DNA of 26,271 nt, taken from positions 1 through 26,271 of IMG/VR virus record IMGVR_UViG_3300045107_000393; one strand, written 5' to 3'. Shown piece by piece: positions 6,709 through 15,229 of this stretch (positions are counted from its first letter, which is position 1; each line of letters starts with the position of its first letter). Both the position numbers and the translations under genes were made by a program. This DNA is from a virus. Below the pieces are notes generated by a model. That model saw nothing but the letters and a program-made list of their open reading frames with translations, was not told the origin of the DNA and did not search any database.

Positions 6709-7188
6709 ATGAACGAACTCACCATCTTCCCCGCCGACATCGCCGCGATGTCCGTCAGCCAACTGGCCGCACTGCCGCCCGCGCAGAAAGCCGAGATCGA
6801 CAAGAACCTCGATGCGGCCATCGACTGGCTGAAGAAGGCGCGCAACAAGTTCGATGCCGCGCTGGAGCAGTGTTACGGCGAGCAGGCCCGCGCCGCGCTG
6901 CGTGAATCCGGCCGCGATTTCGGCACCGCTCACATCAGCGATGGCCCGCTGCACATCAAGTTCGAGCTGCCCAAGAAGGTCAGCTGGAACCAGCAGCAAC
7001 TGGCCGAAATCGCCGAGCGTATCGTGGCTTCGGGCGAGAAGGTCGAGGGCTACCTCGACATCAAGCTGTCCGTCTCCGAATCCCGCTTCACGAACTGGCC
7101 GCCTGCCTTGCAGCAGCAGTTCGCCGCCGCTCGCACCGTGGATTCCGGCAAGCCGTCGTTCCGGCTGGCCCTGGTCTCGGAGGACTGA
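6709..7188 (+). CDS. phage early protein, unknown function
   Basis: 159 residues from ATG 6709, with GAGGAG 6 nt upstream; ATG 6703 would abut that site. The first third is helical with a Lys/Ala-rich stretch (DWLKKARNKFDAALEQCYGEQA). The rest has alternating strand-like segments (GPLHIKFELPKKVSW, YLDIKLSVSESRF) and may form a small alpha/beta domain. Not recognised by function. It lies between two regulators and is probably in the same early operon. Confidence 0.7.
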   Translation: MNELTIFPADIAAMSVSQLAALPPAQKAEIDKNLDAAIDWLKKARNKFDAALEQCYGEQARAALRESGRDFGTAHISDGPLHIKFELPKKVSWNQQQLAEIAERIVASGEKVEGYLDIKLSVSESRFTNWPPALQQQFAAARTVDSGKPSFRLALVSED

Positions 7189-7191
7189 ACC

Positions 7192-7950
7192 ATGAACACC
7201 CAACTGATCCCATTCGCCTTCGAAGGCTTGCCCATCCGTGTGACCACGGATGCACAGGGCGATCCCTGGTTTGTCGCGGCCGATGTGTGTGCCGCGCTCC
7301 ATCTGCCCGATACCCACAAGGCCGTCGCCCGCCTGGACGATGACGAAAAGGGGCGGAATTCAATTCCGACCCCTGGCGGCGAGCAGGACATGACCATCGT
7401 CAACGAGCCGGGCTTGTACAGCCTCGTGCTGGGCAGCCGCAAGCCAGAGGCCAAGCGCTTCAAGCGCTGGGTCACGCACGAGGTCTTGCCGGCGATCCGC
7501 AAGACGGGCAGCTACGCCGTTCCCGGCGCAGTGGCGGCCTTGCCTGCTCCGACGCACGACCGCGTGTCGGCGATCCTGCTGATCGGCGAGGCCGTGGCGA
7601 AAGTGCCGGGGGTCAAGCCGGGCATCGCGGCGGCGGCAACGCTGACCTGCATCCAGGAGAACACCGGCATCAGCACCGAGGTGCTGCGCCGCGCGCTGCC
7701 GTCGGCCAACGCGCCGGTCTGCGCGCTCAACGCGACCCAGCTCGGCAAGTTGCTGAACCGCTCGGCCAAGGCCACGAACCAGTTGCTGGCGTCCAGCGGA
7801 TTCCAGTTCCGCAACGACCGCGACGAATGGGAACTGACCAAGGCCGGTGAAGCCTGGGCCGAGGCCATGCCGTACTCGCGCAACGGGCACAGCGGCTACC
7901 AGATCCTGTGGAATCCAGCGGTCGCCGAGCAGTTGAAGGAGGTGGCGTGA
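7192..7950 (+). CDS. BRO-family phage antirepressor
   Basis: 252 residues; ATG 7192 has CGGAGGA 7 nt upstream. The N-terminal Bro-N domain (about 5-105) shows IPFAFEGLPIRV, WFVAADVCAALHL, IVNEPGLYSLVLGSRKPEAKRFKRWV and EVLPAIRKTG, all typical. The C-terminal part (about 120-250) has ALNATQLGKLLNRSAKATNQLL, a probable second DNA-binding domain of the antirepressor/KilA-C kind. Such proteins counter lysogenic repressors or regulate early genes. No lysogeny repressor gene with an S24 domain is visible in the window. Confidence 0.88.
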   Translation: MNTQLIPFAFEGLPIRVTTDAQGDPWFVAADVCAALHLPDTHKAVARLDDDEKGRNSIPTPGGEQDMTIVNEPGLYSLVLGSRKPEAKRFKRWVTHEVLPAIRKTGSYAVPGAVAALPAPTHDRVSAILLIGEAVAKVPGVKPGIAAAATLTCIQENTGISTEVLRRALPSANAPVCALNATQLGKLLNRSAKATNQLLASSGFQFRNDRDEWELTKAGEAWAEAMPYSRNGHSGYQILWNPAVAEQLKEVA

Positions 7951-8810
7951 TGGCACTTCCCATCGTCACCGCCGACCAGCGACTGGCCGAGAAGCGCGGC
8001 GTCAAGGGCGTGCTGATCGGCAAGGCCGGCATCGGCAAGACCTCGCAACTGTGGACGCTCGATGTCGCGTCCACCCTGTTCTTCGATCTGGAGGCCGGCG
8101 ATCTGGCCGTCGAGGGCTGGGCCGGCGACACGATCCGGCCGCGCACCTGGGCCGAGTGCCGCGACTTCGCCGTGTTCATCGGCGGACCGAACCCGGCGCT
8201 GCGCGACGACCAGCCGTACAGCCAGGCGCATTTTGAGGCCGTCTGCGCCCGCTACGGTGATCCGACCCAGCTCGCCAAGTACCAGACCCTGTTCGTCGAT
8301 TCGATCACGGTCGCCGGCCGGCTTTGTCTGCAGTGGTGCAAGGGCCAGCCGCAGGCCTACTCGGAGAAAACCGGCAAGCCGGACAGCCGGGGCGCTTACG
8401 GCCTGATGGGTCAGGAGATGATCGCCTGGCTCACCCACCTGCAGCACACGCGCGGCATGAACGTGTGGTTCGTCGGCATCCTCGAGGAGAAGCTCGACGA
8501 CTACAACCGCCGCATCCAGCAGTTGCAGATCGACGGCGCCAAGACCGGCCTCGAACTGCCCGGCATCGTCGACGAGGTGATCACGCTCGCCGAACTGAAG
8601 GCCGACGACGGCTCGAGCTACCGCGCCTTCGTCTGCCACACGCTGAACGCGTGGGGTTTCCCCGCCAAGGACCGCTCCGGCCGCCTCGACGCGATCGAGG
8701 AGCCGCACCTCGGCCGCCTGATGCAGAAGATTGCCGGCCCCGCCCGCCCCGCGCCCGAGCGGCTCGACTTCACGCGCCCGGCCGCCGCCCCTCAAACCAC
8801 CGAATGCTGA
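7950..8810 (+). CDS. Sak4-like ATPase, single-strand annealing recombinase
   Basis: 286 residues. The Walker A motif GKAGIGKTS is at 24-32 and a Walker B-like strand (TLFVDSIT) lies near 108. The family pattern is an AAA-type, RecA-like ATPase used by phages for annealing (Sak4). The start shares one base with the upstream stop (TGATG), with AAGGAGG upstream. The next gene is a probable ssDNA-binding protein, a frequent partner of Sak4 proteins. The Pro/Ala-rich C-terminus is probably disordered. Confidence 0.8.
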   Translation: MALPIVTADQRLAEKRGVKGVLIGKAGIGKTSQLWTLDVASTLFFDLEAGDLAVEGWAGDTIRPRTWAECRDFAVFIGGPNPALRDDQPYSQAHFEAVCARYGDPTQLAKYQTLFVDSITVAGRLCLQWCKGQPQAYSEKTGKPDSRGAYGLMGQEMIAWLTHLQHTRGMNVWFVGILEEKLDDYNRRIQQLQIDGAKTGLELPGIVDEVITLAELKADDGSSYRAFVCHTLNAWGFPAKDRSGRLDAIEEPHLGRLMQKIAGPARPAPERLDFTRPAAAPQTTEC

Positions 8811-8823
8811 GCAGGAGTAAACC

Positions 8824-9432
8824 ATGACCACCTGGAACGATTTCAACGACGCCGAACAGCAGCACGACTTCGACCTCATCCCCAAGGGCACCGTCGCCCG
8901 CTTGCGCATGACCATCAAGCCGGGCGGCTACGACGACCCAAGCCAAGGCTGGACCGGAGGTTACGCCACCCAGAGCTTCGACACCGGCTCGGTCTATCTC
9001 GCCTGCGAGTTCGTCGTGCTGGAGGGCGAGTACGCGAAACGCAAACTGTGGAGCAACGTCGGCCTCTACAGCCCCAAGGGGCCGACCTGGGGTCAGATGG
9101 GCCGCAGCTTCGTCCGCGCTGCGCTCAATTCGGCGCGCAACGTCCACCCGCAGGACATGAGCCCGCAGGCGGCGGCCGCCCGTCGCATCCAGGGTCTCCA
9201 CGAGCTCGACGGCCTCGAATTCGTCGGCCGCATCGATGTGGAGAAGGACGCCAAGGGCGAGCTGCGCAATGTGGTCAAGCTCGCGGTCGAGCCGGGCACG
9301 CCCGAGTACGCGCAGGCGATGGGGCAAGCGAGCCGGCCGCCCCAGCCAACAGCGGGCACGGCCGCACGTCCCGCGCCTGCGGCCCAGCACCGCGCCGCGC
9401 CCGTCACCGGCAAGCCCGCCTGGGCGCAGTAA
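8824..9432 (+). CDS. probable phage ssDNA-binding-type protein
   Basis: 202 residues. It begins MTTWNDFNDAEQQHDFDLIPKG and continues with beta-rich segments (TVARLRMTIKPGG, SVYLACEFVVLEGEYAKRKLW), a DUF669-like layout that suggests an OB-fold. The C-terminal 45 residues are rich in Pro, Ala and Gln and probably disordered, as in many SSB proteins. It follows the Sak4-like gene by 13 nt. Function is inferred from layout and neighbour. Confidence 0.65.
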   Translation: MTTWNDFNDAEQQHDFDLIPKGTVARLRMTIKPGGYDDPSQGWTGGYATQSFDTGSVYLACEFVVLEGEYAKRKLWSNVGLYSPKGPTWGQMGRSFVRAALNSARNVHPQDMSPQAAAARRIQGLHELDGLEFVGRIDVEKDAKGELRNVVKLAVEPGTPEYAQAMGQASRPPQPTAGTAARPAPAAQHRAAPVTGKPAWAQ

Positions 9433-9449
9433 GGGAGGAGACGACGTGG

Positions 9450-9887
9450 ATGAAGTGCTGGATCTGCAAGCGACAGGCGCGCGGGTACGGCTTCACGGAC
9501 GGCCGCTACGAGGCGGCCGATCCGCGACGCTATCCGATGGACTGGGTGTTTTGCTCGCGCCGTTGCCAGGACGCGTTCGCCGCGATGTACGGCAACTGGC
9601 GGGACGGCCGCAAGGGAGGGCTGGCGATGAGCGTGTCTGACATTGAACAGGGCGCGCGGCGCGCCTGCCTCAAGGCCTTCGGCGCGGCGGCCGGCCACAT
9701 CGGTTTCGACAAGCCCTTGGGCGCCTACTCGGAAGCCGAGGCGCTCGCCGTGATCGACGCCATCGTCACCCGCTACAGCGAGGCGATGGTCGAGCACCAC
9801 GAGGCGAGCAAGTACCCGCCGGTGCGCGGCCTCGAGAACCCGGTGAGCGATCCGCTCGCCGATTTTGACGACGACATTCCATTTTAG
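9450..9887 (+). CDS. DUF6511-like zinc-binding phage protein
   Basis: 145 residues; ATG 9450 has GAGGAG 9 nt upstream. The N-terminus (MKCWICKRQARGYG, then MDWVFCSRRCQDAF) has two CxxC-type pairs, a treble-clef-like zinc site. The rest is helical and ends in an acidic tail (DFDDDIPF). Similar tails bind partners in SSB proteins, and the gene lies in the recombination block, so a role on replicating DNA is possible. I recall the family as DUF6511. Confidence 0.7.
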   Translation: MKCWICKRQARGYGFTDGRYEAADPRRYPMDWVFCSRRCQDAFAAMYGNWRDGRKGGLAMSVSDIEQGARRACLKAFGAAAGHIGFDKPLGAYSEAEALAVIDAIVTRYSEAMVEHHEASKYPPVRGLENPVSDPLADFDDDIPF

Positions 9888-9898
9888 CGAGGGATGCG

Positions 9899-10636
9899 AT
9901 GCTGGATTTCAATTCAAGTTCGTCCCTCTCCGGGCGGCTTACCGCGCTGGTCGATCTGGGCATGCAGCGGACACGCGCCACGCAACCCAGACGCGCCTAC
10001 CTGGGCGCCTCGCGTCTCGGCGCCAGTTGCGAGCGCGCGCTGCAATACGAGTACGCCGACGCGCCGGTCGACACGGGTCGCGAGATCGGCGGCCGGATGC
10101 TGCGCATCTTCGAACGCGGCCACGTCATCGAGGACTGCATGGCGGGCTGGTTGCTGGAGGCGGGTTTCGAACTTCGCACACGCCGGGACGACGGCGAGCA
10201 GTTCGGCTTCGCGGCGGCGGACGGCCGCCTGCAGGGCCACATCGACGGCGTCATCGTCGGTGGCCCGGAGGGCTTCGCCTATCCCGCGCTGTGGGAGTGC
10301 AAAGCCTTGAGCCACAAGTCCTGGAACGACCTGGAGAAAAAGGGCTTGGCCACGTCCAAGCCCATCTATGCCGCGCAAGTGGCGCTCTACCAAGCCTATC
10401 TCGAATTGCACGAGCACCCGGCGCTGTTCACTGCAGTGAACGCCGACACGATGGAGATCTACGCCGAACTCGTGCCCTTTGACGCAGCGCTCGCTCAGCG
10501 CATGTCGGATCGGGCGGTGAAGGTCATCACGGCGACCGAAGCCGGCGAGCTGCTGCCGCGCGCCTTCCATGACCCGACCCACTTCGAATGCCGGATGTGC
10601 GCGTGGCAAGACCGCTGCTGGAGGGTAACACCATGA
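9899..10636 (+). CDS. Cas4/RecB-like Fe-S exonuclease (PD-(D/E)XK)
   Basis: 245 residues. Nuclease motifs in order: GHVIED (H75, E78), HIDGVI (D116) and ECK (E133, K135). Four cysteines are placed as in Cas4 and AddB Fe-S nucleases: C44 near the N-terminus, then C231, C234 and C240 in a C-x2-C-x5-C motif at the C-terminus. It would resect DNA ends to feed the annealing ATPase encoded upstream. The stop overlaps the next ATG by 4 nt. Confidence 0.82.
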   Translation: MLDFNSSSSLSGRLTALVDLGMQRTRATQPRRAYLGASRLGASCERALQYEYADAPVDTGREIGGRMLRIFERGHVIEDCMAGWLLEAGFELRTRRDDGEQFGFAAADGRLQGHIDGVIVGGPEGFAYPALWECKALSHKSWNDLEKKGLATSKPIYAAQVALYQAYLELHEHPALFTAVNADTMEIYAELVPFDAALAQRMSDRAVKVITATEAGELLPRAFHDPTHFECRMCAWQDRCWRVTP

Positions 10637-10845
10637 AGCATTTCCACCCGCAGCCTCCGGCGGCGGAACCGATGGTGGACGCCCGCCAGGCCGCCAGTCT
10701 GCTGAATCTGCCTGCGTACTACTTCACCAAGCCTCGGTGCCGCGCCTCGAAGCGCATCCCGCACTACCGGGTCGGCCGGATGGTTCGTTTCCGCATGTCG
10801 GAGCTCATCGCATGGGCAGCCACGCTGGGAGGCGCTCATGAGTGA
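10633..10845 (+). CDS. small AlpA/excisionase-like HTH protein
   Basis: 70 residues from ATG 10633, which has GGAGGG upstream and overlaps the exonuclease stop. DARQAASLLNLPAYYFTKPRC followed by IPHYRVGRMVRFRMSELIAWAAT is a MerR/excisionase-type winged helix. It is the second such protein in the window and differs clearly from the one at 6387. Possible recombination directionality factor or local regulator. Its end overlaps the next start by 8 nt. Confidence 0.72.
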   Translation: MKHFHPQPPAAEPMVDARQAASLLNLPAYYFTKPRCRASKRIPHYRVGRMVRFRMSELIAWAATLGGAHE

Positions 10846-11437
10846 CTACCGTGTCCGTATCTCGGTGCGCAATGCCCGGTTGCTGCGCGCCATCGAACAG
10901 GCGGGCCACCGGCCGGGGGCTCAGTTCGCCAATGCAGTTGGCATCAGCTACAGCGGGGCGCTGCTGCCCTACCTCAATCTCACGCGCTCACCGCTGACGC
11001 CGGATGGCCTGCTGCGGGAATGCGCCTGGGCCTTGTGCGACTTCCTGCAAGCATCCCCTTCCGATCTGTGGTCGGACGCCCAGCTCCAGCCGCTGCAGCA
11101 GAACTATTCCAGCGTCGATCTGGACGCGGACAGCGTGCAATCGCTGGTCAGCGGCACATATACCGTAGACGACCCGCTGCGGCTGGCCAGCCACGCGCAG
11201 GCAGGCCGCATTCTTCAGAGCGCCATCGACTCGCTGACACCGCGTGAGGCCCGCGTGATCCGCGAACGGTTCTTTGCCGATGCCTCGCTTGACGAGGTTG
11301 CCGAAAAGATGGCGGTCACACGCGAGCGTGTCCGCCAGATCGAGGTCAAGGCCATGCGCAAGCTGCGCCACGAATCGCGCATCCCGCGTGATCTGGCCGG
11401 CATCGCTGACGTGATCGGAGGAGCTGCGGATGCTTGA
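10838..11437 (+). CDS. XRE-like HTH fused to sigma70 region 4
   Basis: 199 residues. Residues 128-178 (SLTPREARVIRERFF, SLDEVAEKMAVTRERVRQIEVKAMRKL) are a textbook sigma70 region 4, which reads the -35 element. Residues about 8-80 look like a Cro/C1-type HTH with the usual C-terminal extension (NARLLRAIEQAG, FANAVGIS, then ALCDFLQASPSDLWSD). Region 2 is absent, so it cannot act as a complete sigma factor. It may redirect host polymerase or act as a phage transcription activator. It overlaps the primase gene by 8 nt. Confidence 0.78.
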   Translation: MSDYRVRISVRNARLLRAIEQAGHRPGAQFANAVGISYSGALLPYLNLTRSPLTPDGLLRECAWALCDFLQASPSDLWSDAQLQPLQQNYSSVDLDADSVQSLVSGTYTVDDPLRLASHAQAGRILQSAIDSLTPREARVIRERFFADASLDEVAEKMAVTRERVRQIEVKAMRKLRHESRIPRDLAGIADVIGGAADA

Positions 11438-13712
11438 CTTCAACGACGCGCAAACGCCCCCTCCTCAAGACCTCGGCGCCGAACGCGAAGCGATCCGCGC
11501 CGAGCTGCTGGTGCGCCTGGAATCTGTGCTGTTCACGCTGTTTCCGGCCGGCAAGAAGCGCCGAGGGCGTTTCCTGATCGGCGACATCCTCGGCAGTCCC
11601 GGCGACAGCCTCGAAGTCGTGCTCAATGGCGACAAGGCCGGTCTGTGGACAGATCGCGCCACTGGCGATGGCGGCGACATCTATGCACTGATCGCCGCGC
11701 ACCTCGGTATCGACGTACTGAGCGACTTTCCTCGGGTGCTCGACGCGGCCGCCGATCTGCTCGGACGCTCGCGCTCTGTACCGCTGCGCAAGTCCCGCAA
11801 AAAGGAAGTGCCCGTCGATGAGCTGGGGCCGGCCACGGCGAAGTGGGACTACCTCGATGCCGAGGGCCATCTCATCGCCGTCGTCTATCGCTACGACCCG
11901 CCTGGGCAGAAGAAACAGTTTCGGCCCTGGGATGCGAAGCGGCGCAAGATGGCCCCGCCCGAGCCGCGCCCGCTGTACAACCAGCCGGGGCTGAAGGACG
12001 CCGCGCAGGTGGTGTTGGTCGAGGGCGAGAAGTGCGCGCAGGCGCTGATCGACGCTGGCATCAATGCCACCACTGCCATGCACGGCGCCAACGCGCCGGT
12101 CGACAAGACCGACTGGTCGCCGCTGTCCGGCAAGGCAGTTCTGATTTGGCCCGACCGTGACAAGCCGGGCTGGGAGTACGCCACGCAGGCGGCACAGGCG
12201 CTGCTGTCGACTGGCGCCAAGTCCTGCCACATCTTGTACCCGCCCGAAGAAGCCGCCGAGGGCTGGGACGCGTTTGATGCCATCGCCGAGGGCTTCGACG
12301 TCGCCACCTTCCTCACTCACGGCCCGCGCCTGCAAATGCACGACGTCGCCGATGACGTTGATCCAGTCGTCAGCAGCGACGAGTCGGTGTGGGGCACCGA
12401 GGACGCGCTGGCGCTGTCCTTCACGCGGCGCTACCACCGCGACTGGCGCTACGTCGCCGCGTGGGGCCGCTGGCTGGTATGGGACGGACAACGCTGGCGC
12501 GCCGAGGACACGCTGGCGGCGACCGACCTGATCCGCAGCGTCTGCCGCCAGGCGGCCGTGCGCGCCGACAACCCCAAGGTCGCCGCCAAATTGGCCAGCT
12601 CCGGCACGGTCGGCGGCGTCGAGCGGCTGGCGCGCGCAGACCGCCGGCACGCGGCGACCACCGACGAGTGGGACGCCGATCCCTGGCTGCTCAACACGCC
12701 GGGCGGCGTGGTCGATCTCAGGACAGGCCGGATACGCCCGCACGAGCGCGCCGACCGGATGACCAAGATCACCACGGCCACGCCGGCGGGCGAATGTCCG
12801 CGATGGACGTCCTTCCTGTCCGACATCACCGGTGGCGACGCCGAGTTGCAGTCCTACCTGCAACGAATGGTCGGCTACTGCCTGACCGGCGTGACCAGTG
12901 CGCACGCGCTGTTCTTCCTGTACGGCACCGGCGCCAACGGCAAGAGCGTGTTCGCCAACGTGGTCGCTACCCTCCTCGGCGACTACGCCTCCACCGCGCC
13001 GATGGACACCTTCGTCGAGACGCGCGGCGACCGCCATCCGACCGATCTCGCCGGACTGCGCGGCGCCCGCTTCGTGACGGCCATCGAAACCGAACAGGGA
13101 CGGCGTTGGAACGAGTCCAAGGTCAAGGCGATCACCGGCGGCGACAAGATCTCCGCGCGCTTCATGCGCCAGGACTTCTTCGAGTACGTGCCGCAGTTCA
13201 AGCCGGTGATCGTCGGCAACCACAAGCCCGCCATCCGCAACATCGACGAAGCGATGAAGCGGCGCATGCACCTCGTCCCGTTCACGGTGACCATCCCGCC
13301 CGAGAAGCGCGACGGCCGACTGACCGAGAAGCTGCTCGCCGAACGCGACGGCATCCTTGCCTGGGCCGTCGCCGGTTGTCTCGAATGGAGGCGCGAGGGC
13401 TTGAAGCCGCCCGCCTGTGTCGTATCGGCGACGGAGGAGTACTTCGAAGCCGAGGACGCGCTCGGGCAGTGGATCGATGAGCGCTGTCTGCTCGCCAACA
13501 GCCACCGCGAAGGCGTGTCCGAACTGTTCGCCGACTGGCGCGAATGGGCCGAACGGGCCGGCGAATACGTGGGCTCGGTCAAGCGCTTCTCCGAGCTGAT
13601 GGCGGCGCGCAAGTTCGAGAAATGCCGGCTGACCGGGGGCGCCCGCGGCATCGCGGGGATCGCCCTGCGCCCCAAGCCGTACAGCCACGCCTACCCCTAT
13701 CGGGACGACTGA
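11430..13712 (+). CDS. phage primase-helicase (TOPRIM + SF3/D5-like)
   Basis: 760 residues. A TOPRIM-type domain lies around 190-290, with the acidic residue E198 in VVLVEGEKC and D242/D244 in WPDRDKPG. After a linker, a D5_N-like region (about 325-490) leads into a superfamily 3 helicase with Walker A GTGANGKS (499-506). Helicase continuation includes FVTAIETEQG, KVKAITGGDKISARFM and PVIVGNHKP. This is the P4-type primase/helicase layout that opens and primes the phage origin. A symmetric repeat block that could be that origin follows 23 bp downstream. Confidence 0.9.
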   Translation: MLDFNDAQTPPPQDLGAEREAIRAELLVRLESVLFTLFPAGKKRRGRFLIGDILGSPGDSLEVVLNGDKAGLWTDRATGDGGDIYALIAAHLGIDVLSDFPRVLDAAADLLGRSRSVPLRKSRKKEVPVDELGPATAKWDYLDAEGHLIAVVYRYDPPGQKKQFRPWDAKRRKMAPPEPRPLYNQPGLKDAAQVVLVEGEKCAQALIDAGINATTAMHGANAPVDKTDWSPLSGKAVLIWPDRDKPGWEYATQAAQALLSTGAKSCHILYPPEEAAEGWDAFDAIAEGFDVATFLTHGPRLQMHDVADDVDPVVSSDESVWGTEDALALSFTRRYHRDWRYVAAWGRWLVWDGQRWRAEDTLAATDLIRSVCRQAAVRADNPKVAAKLASSGTVGGVERLARADRRHAATTDEWDADPWLLNTPGGVVDLRTGRIRPHERADRMTKITTATPAGECPRWTSFLSDITGGDAELQSYLQRMVGYCLTGVTSAHALFFLYGTGANGKSVFANVVATLLGDYASTAPMDTFVETRGDRHPTDLAGLRGARFVTAIETEQGRRWNESKVKAITGGDKISARFMRQDFFEYVPQFKPVIVGNHKPAIRNIDEAMKRRMHLVPFTVTIPPEKRDGRLTEKLLAERDGILAWAVAGCLEWRREGLKPPACVVSATEEYFEAEDALGQWIDERCLLANSHREGVSELFADWREWAERAGEYVGSVKRFSELMAARKFEKCRLTGGARGIAGIALRPKPYSHAYPYRDD

Positions 13713-13735
13713 GCCAACCCAATGAACACAGGGGC

Positions 13736-13833
13736 GAGTGACGGATTTGACAGGTCTGCTGGTTTACCTCTCACGCGTGCGCGCACGCGCACATCATGGA
13801 GAGTTTCCGGCAAACCCGTCACATCCGTCACTC
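13736..13833. repeat. symmetric iteron-like repeat block, candidate replication origin
   Basis: Four copies of a 9-bp unit (GTGACGGAT and variants): two in direct orientation at 13738-13755 and two inverted at 13814-13831. The outermost arms GAGTGACGGAT (13736-13746) and ATCCGTCACTC (13823-13833) are a perfect 11-bp inverted repeat. Nested inside are GGTTT/AAACC, CTCTC (13768)/GAGAG (13799) and a 16-bp perfect palindrome at 13774-13789. It lies between the primase-helicase and the resolvase genes. Origin or structured RNA are the two main readings. Confidence 0.6.
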
Positions 13834-13858
13834 ACCCACCGGAAATGGAGCAATGACG

Positions 13859-14323
13859 ATGACCACGACCATCCTTGCCCTCGATCTGGGCACCACCACC
13901 GGCTGGGCGCTGCGCGACAACGACGGCCATATCACGAGCGGCACCGAGCATTTCAAGCCGCAGCGCTTCGAAGGCGGCGGAATGCGCTTCCTGCGCTTCA
14001 AACGCTGGCTCAGCGAGATCAAGCAGTCCTGCGACGGCATCGACTGCCTGCACTTCGAGGAAGTGCGCCGCCACGCATCAACCGACGCCGCACACGCCTA
14101 CGGCGGCTTTCTGGCCACGCTCACCGCTTGGTGCGAGCACCACGGCATCCCCTACCAGGGCGTGCCGGTCGGCACGATCAAGAAGCACGTCACCGGCAAG
14201 GGTAATGCAGGCAAGGACGAGGTGATCGCGGCGATCCGCGCGCGCGGCCATGCCCCGGCCGACGACAACGAAGCCGACGCACTGGCGCTGCTGGCCTGGG
14301 CCATCGACACGCAGGAGGTGTGA
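13859..14323 (+). CDS. RuvC-like Holliday junction resolvase
   Basis: 154 residues from ATG 13859 (GGAG 8 nt upstream); ATG 13853 would sit 2 nt from that site. RNase H-fold resolvase motifs: D9 in ILALDLGTTTGWAL, E67/E68 in LHFEEVRRH, and DDNEADALALLAWA with D136, D137 and D140. It would resolve branched DNA before packaging. It follows the candidate origin and is coupled to a small gene starting 1 nt after its stop. Confidence 0.85.
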   Translation: MTTTILALDLGTTTGWALRDNDGHITSGTEHFKPQRFEGGGMRFLRFKRWLSEIKQSCDGIDCLHFEEVRRHASTDAAHAYGGFLATLTAWCEHHGIPYQGVPVGTIKKHVTGKGNAGKDEVIAAIRARGHAPADDNEADALALLAWAIDTQEV

Positions 14324-14324
14324 C

Positions 14325-14540
14325 ATGGACATCCCGAGCAACCGTTACCGCTGCCCGCTGGGCAGACTGCAACCGCAGCACACCGATCTGGAGGCGCTCA
14401 AGGAACGCGGCTGGCGCGAGCAGGGCCTGCTGGTCGTGGCGCAGGACGACGAACGACTGGACTGGATGGAGCGGCAACTGCTGAAGAACATCGGCGAGCG
14501 GTTGTACGGCACTCCCCGTCAGGGAGGTCGTCATGGCTGA
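14325..14540 (+). CDS. small phage protein, unknown
   Basis: 71 residues; ATG 14325 has AGGAGG 6 nt upstream. Begins MDIPSNRYRCPLGRLQPQH, then a helical part rich in Glu, Arg and Leu. No motif recognised. Good ribosome site and an 8-nt overlap with the next gene support it as real. Confidence 0.68.
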   Translation: MDIPSNRYRCPLGRLQPQHTDLEALKERGWREQGLLVVAQDDERLDWMERQLLKNIGERLYGTPRQGGRHG

Positions 14541-14922
14541 ATGGACCAACGACGACGTCGCCAAACGCTTCGAGGAGGCGGCCAACACGGGCCGCCGCCT
14601 GCCGCCCGTTCGCGTCCAGGGCTACTTCAACACCTGGCCGGCCTTCGCGCGCAGGGAGTGGGAGGCGTTCGCCGCCGACGAGAAGGTGTACCGTCCGTTT
14701 CCGCCCAGCCCCGAGGCCATCGAGCGCATGCTGGAGACGATGCGCTGGGTGCAATGGCTCGAAGTCGAGCAGCGCCACCTGGTGTGGATGCGGGCCAAGC
14801 ACTACGGCTGGCGGGAGATCTGCATTCGCTTCGCCTGCGACCGGACCACGGCGTGGCGGCGCTGGCAGCGCGCCTTGCAGACCGTAACCGACCACCTGAA
14901 CGGATGCGTGGTCGCAGTGTAG
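14533..14922 (+). CDS. DUF6362-like phage protein with HTH
   Basis: 129 residues. The pattern WTNDDVAKRFEEAANTGRRLPPVR, then GYFNTWPAFARREWE fits the family I recall as DUF6362. Residues about 90-118 (MRAKHYGWREICIRFACDRTTAWRRW) form a helix-turn-helix like a sigma region 4. It is the last gene before the noncoding block and the late genes, the usual place of a phage late-gene regulator. That role is inferred from position. Confidence 0.72.
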   Translation: MAEWTNDDVAKRFEEAANTGRRLPPVRVQGYFNTWPAFARREWEAFAADEKVYRPFPPSPEAIERMLETMRWVQWLEVEQRHLVWMRAKHYGWREICIRFACDRTTAWRRWQRALQTVTDHLNGCVVAV

Positions 14923-15151
14923 TCTTTGAACGCGAATAGGCGCGAACAAGCTGCCATGTGCTGCCATCAGCTACCAAGAGCGGTTTTTGCCCCTGCAACA
15001 AAGCGGCCCGTTCTGGGGTAGTATTTCAGCTATCTTCTGGACAGCGGTGTAGGCAGCGAGGACGGCACGAGGCAAAAGGGGTCCTTCCTGGCCGAATCGC
15101 CATGCGGGGGGCGCGAGCGCGGCGCTTTTTTAGCGTCAGGCCGCAAAAACA

Positions 15152-15207
15152 GGTTACCACCCGGCCAGGTTACCGGCCCCGGTTACCACCCCGAACGCAG
15201 TTACCAC
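15152..15207 (+). repeat. four GTTACC direct repeats
   Basis: GGTTACCAC at 15152, GGTTACCGG at 15168, GGTTACCAC at 15181 and AGTTACCAC at 15199, all in the same orientation with 13-18 bp spacing. This is a likely multi-copy binding site just ahead of the ParB-methyltransferase gene. Confidence 0.55.
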
Positions 15208-15229
15208 TCACCAGAATCGTCATTCAACC

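Noticed and set aside
11346-13688. 780-residue open frame antisense to the primase-helicase
   Set aside because: Composition artefact of a GC-rich gene: no domain, rich in Gly, Arg, Ala and Val, and the plus-strand frame has clear TOPRIM and SF3 motifs.
13738-14205. 155-residue frame starting in the repeat block
   Set aside because: Begins inside the repeats and runs out of frame through the resolvase gene, with an Arg/His-rich translation typical of a shadow frame.
15110-15132. Second rho-independent terminator in the noncoding block
   Set aside because: The stem is only self-complementary GCGC steps with no single stable hairpin, although six T follow.
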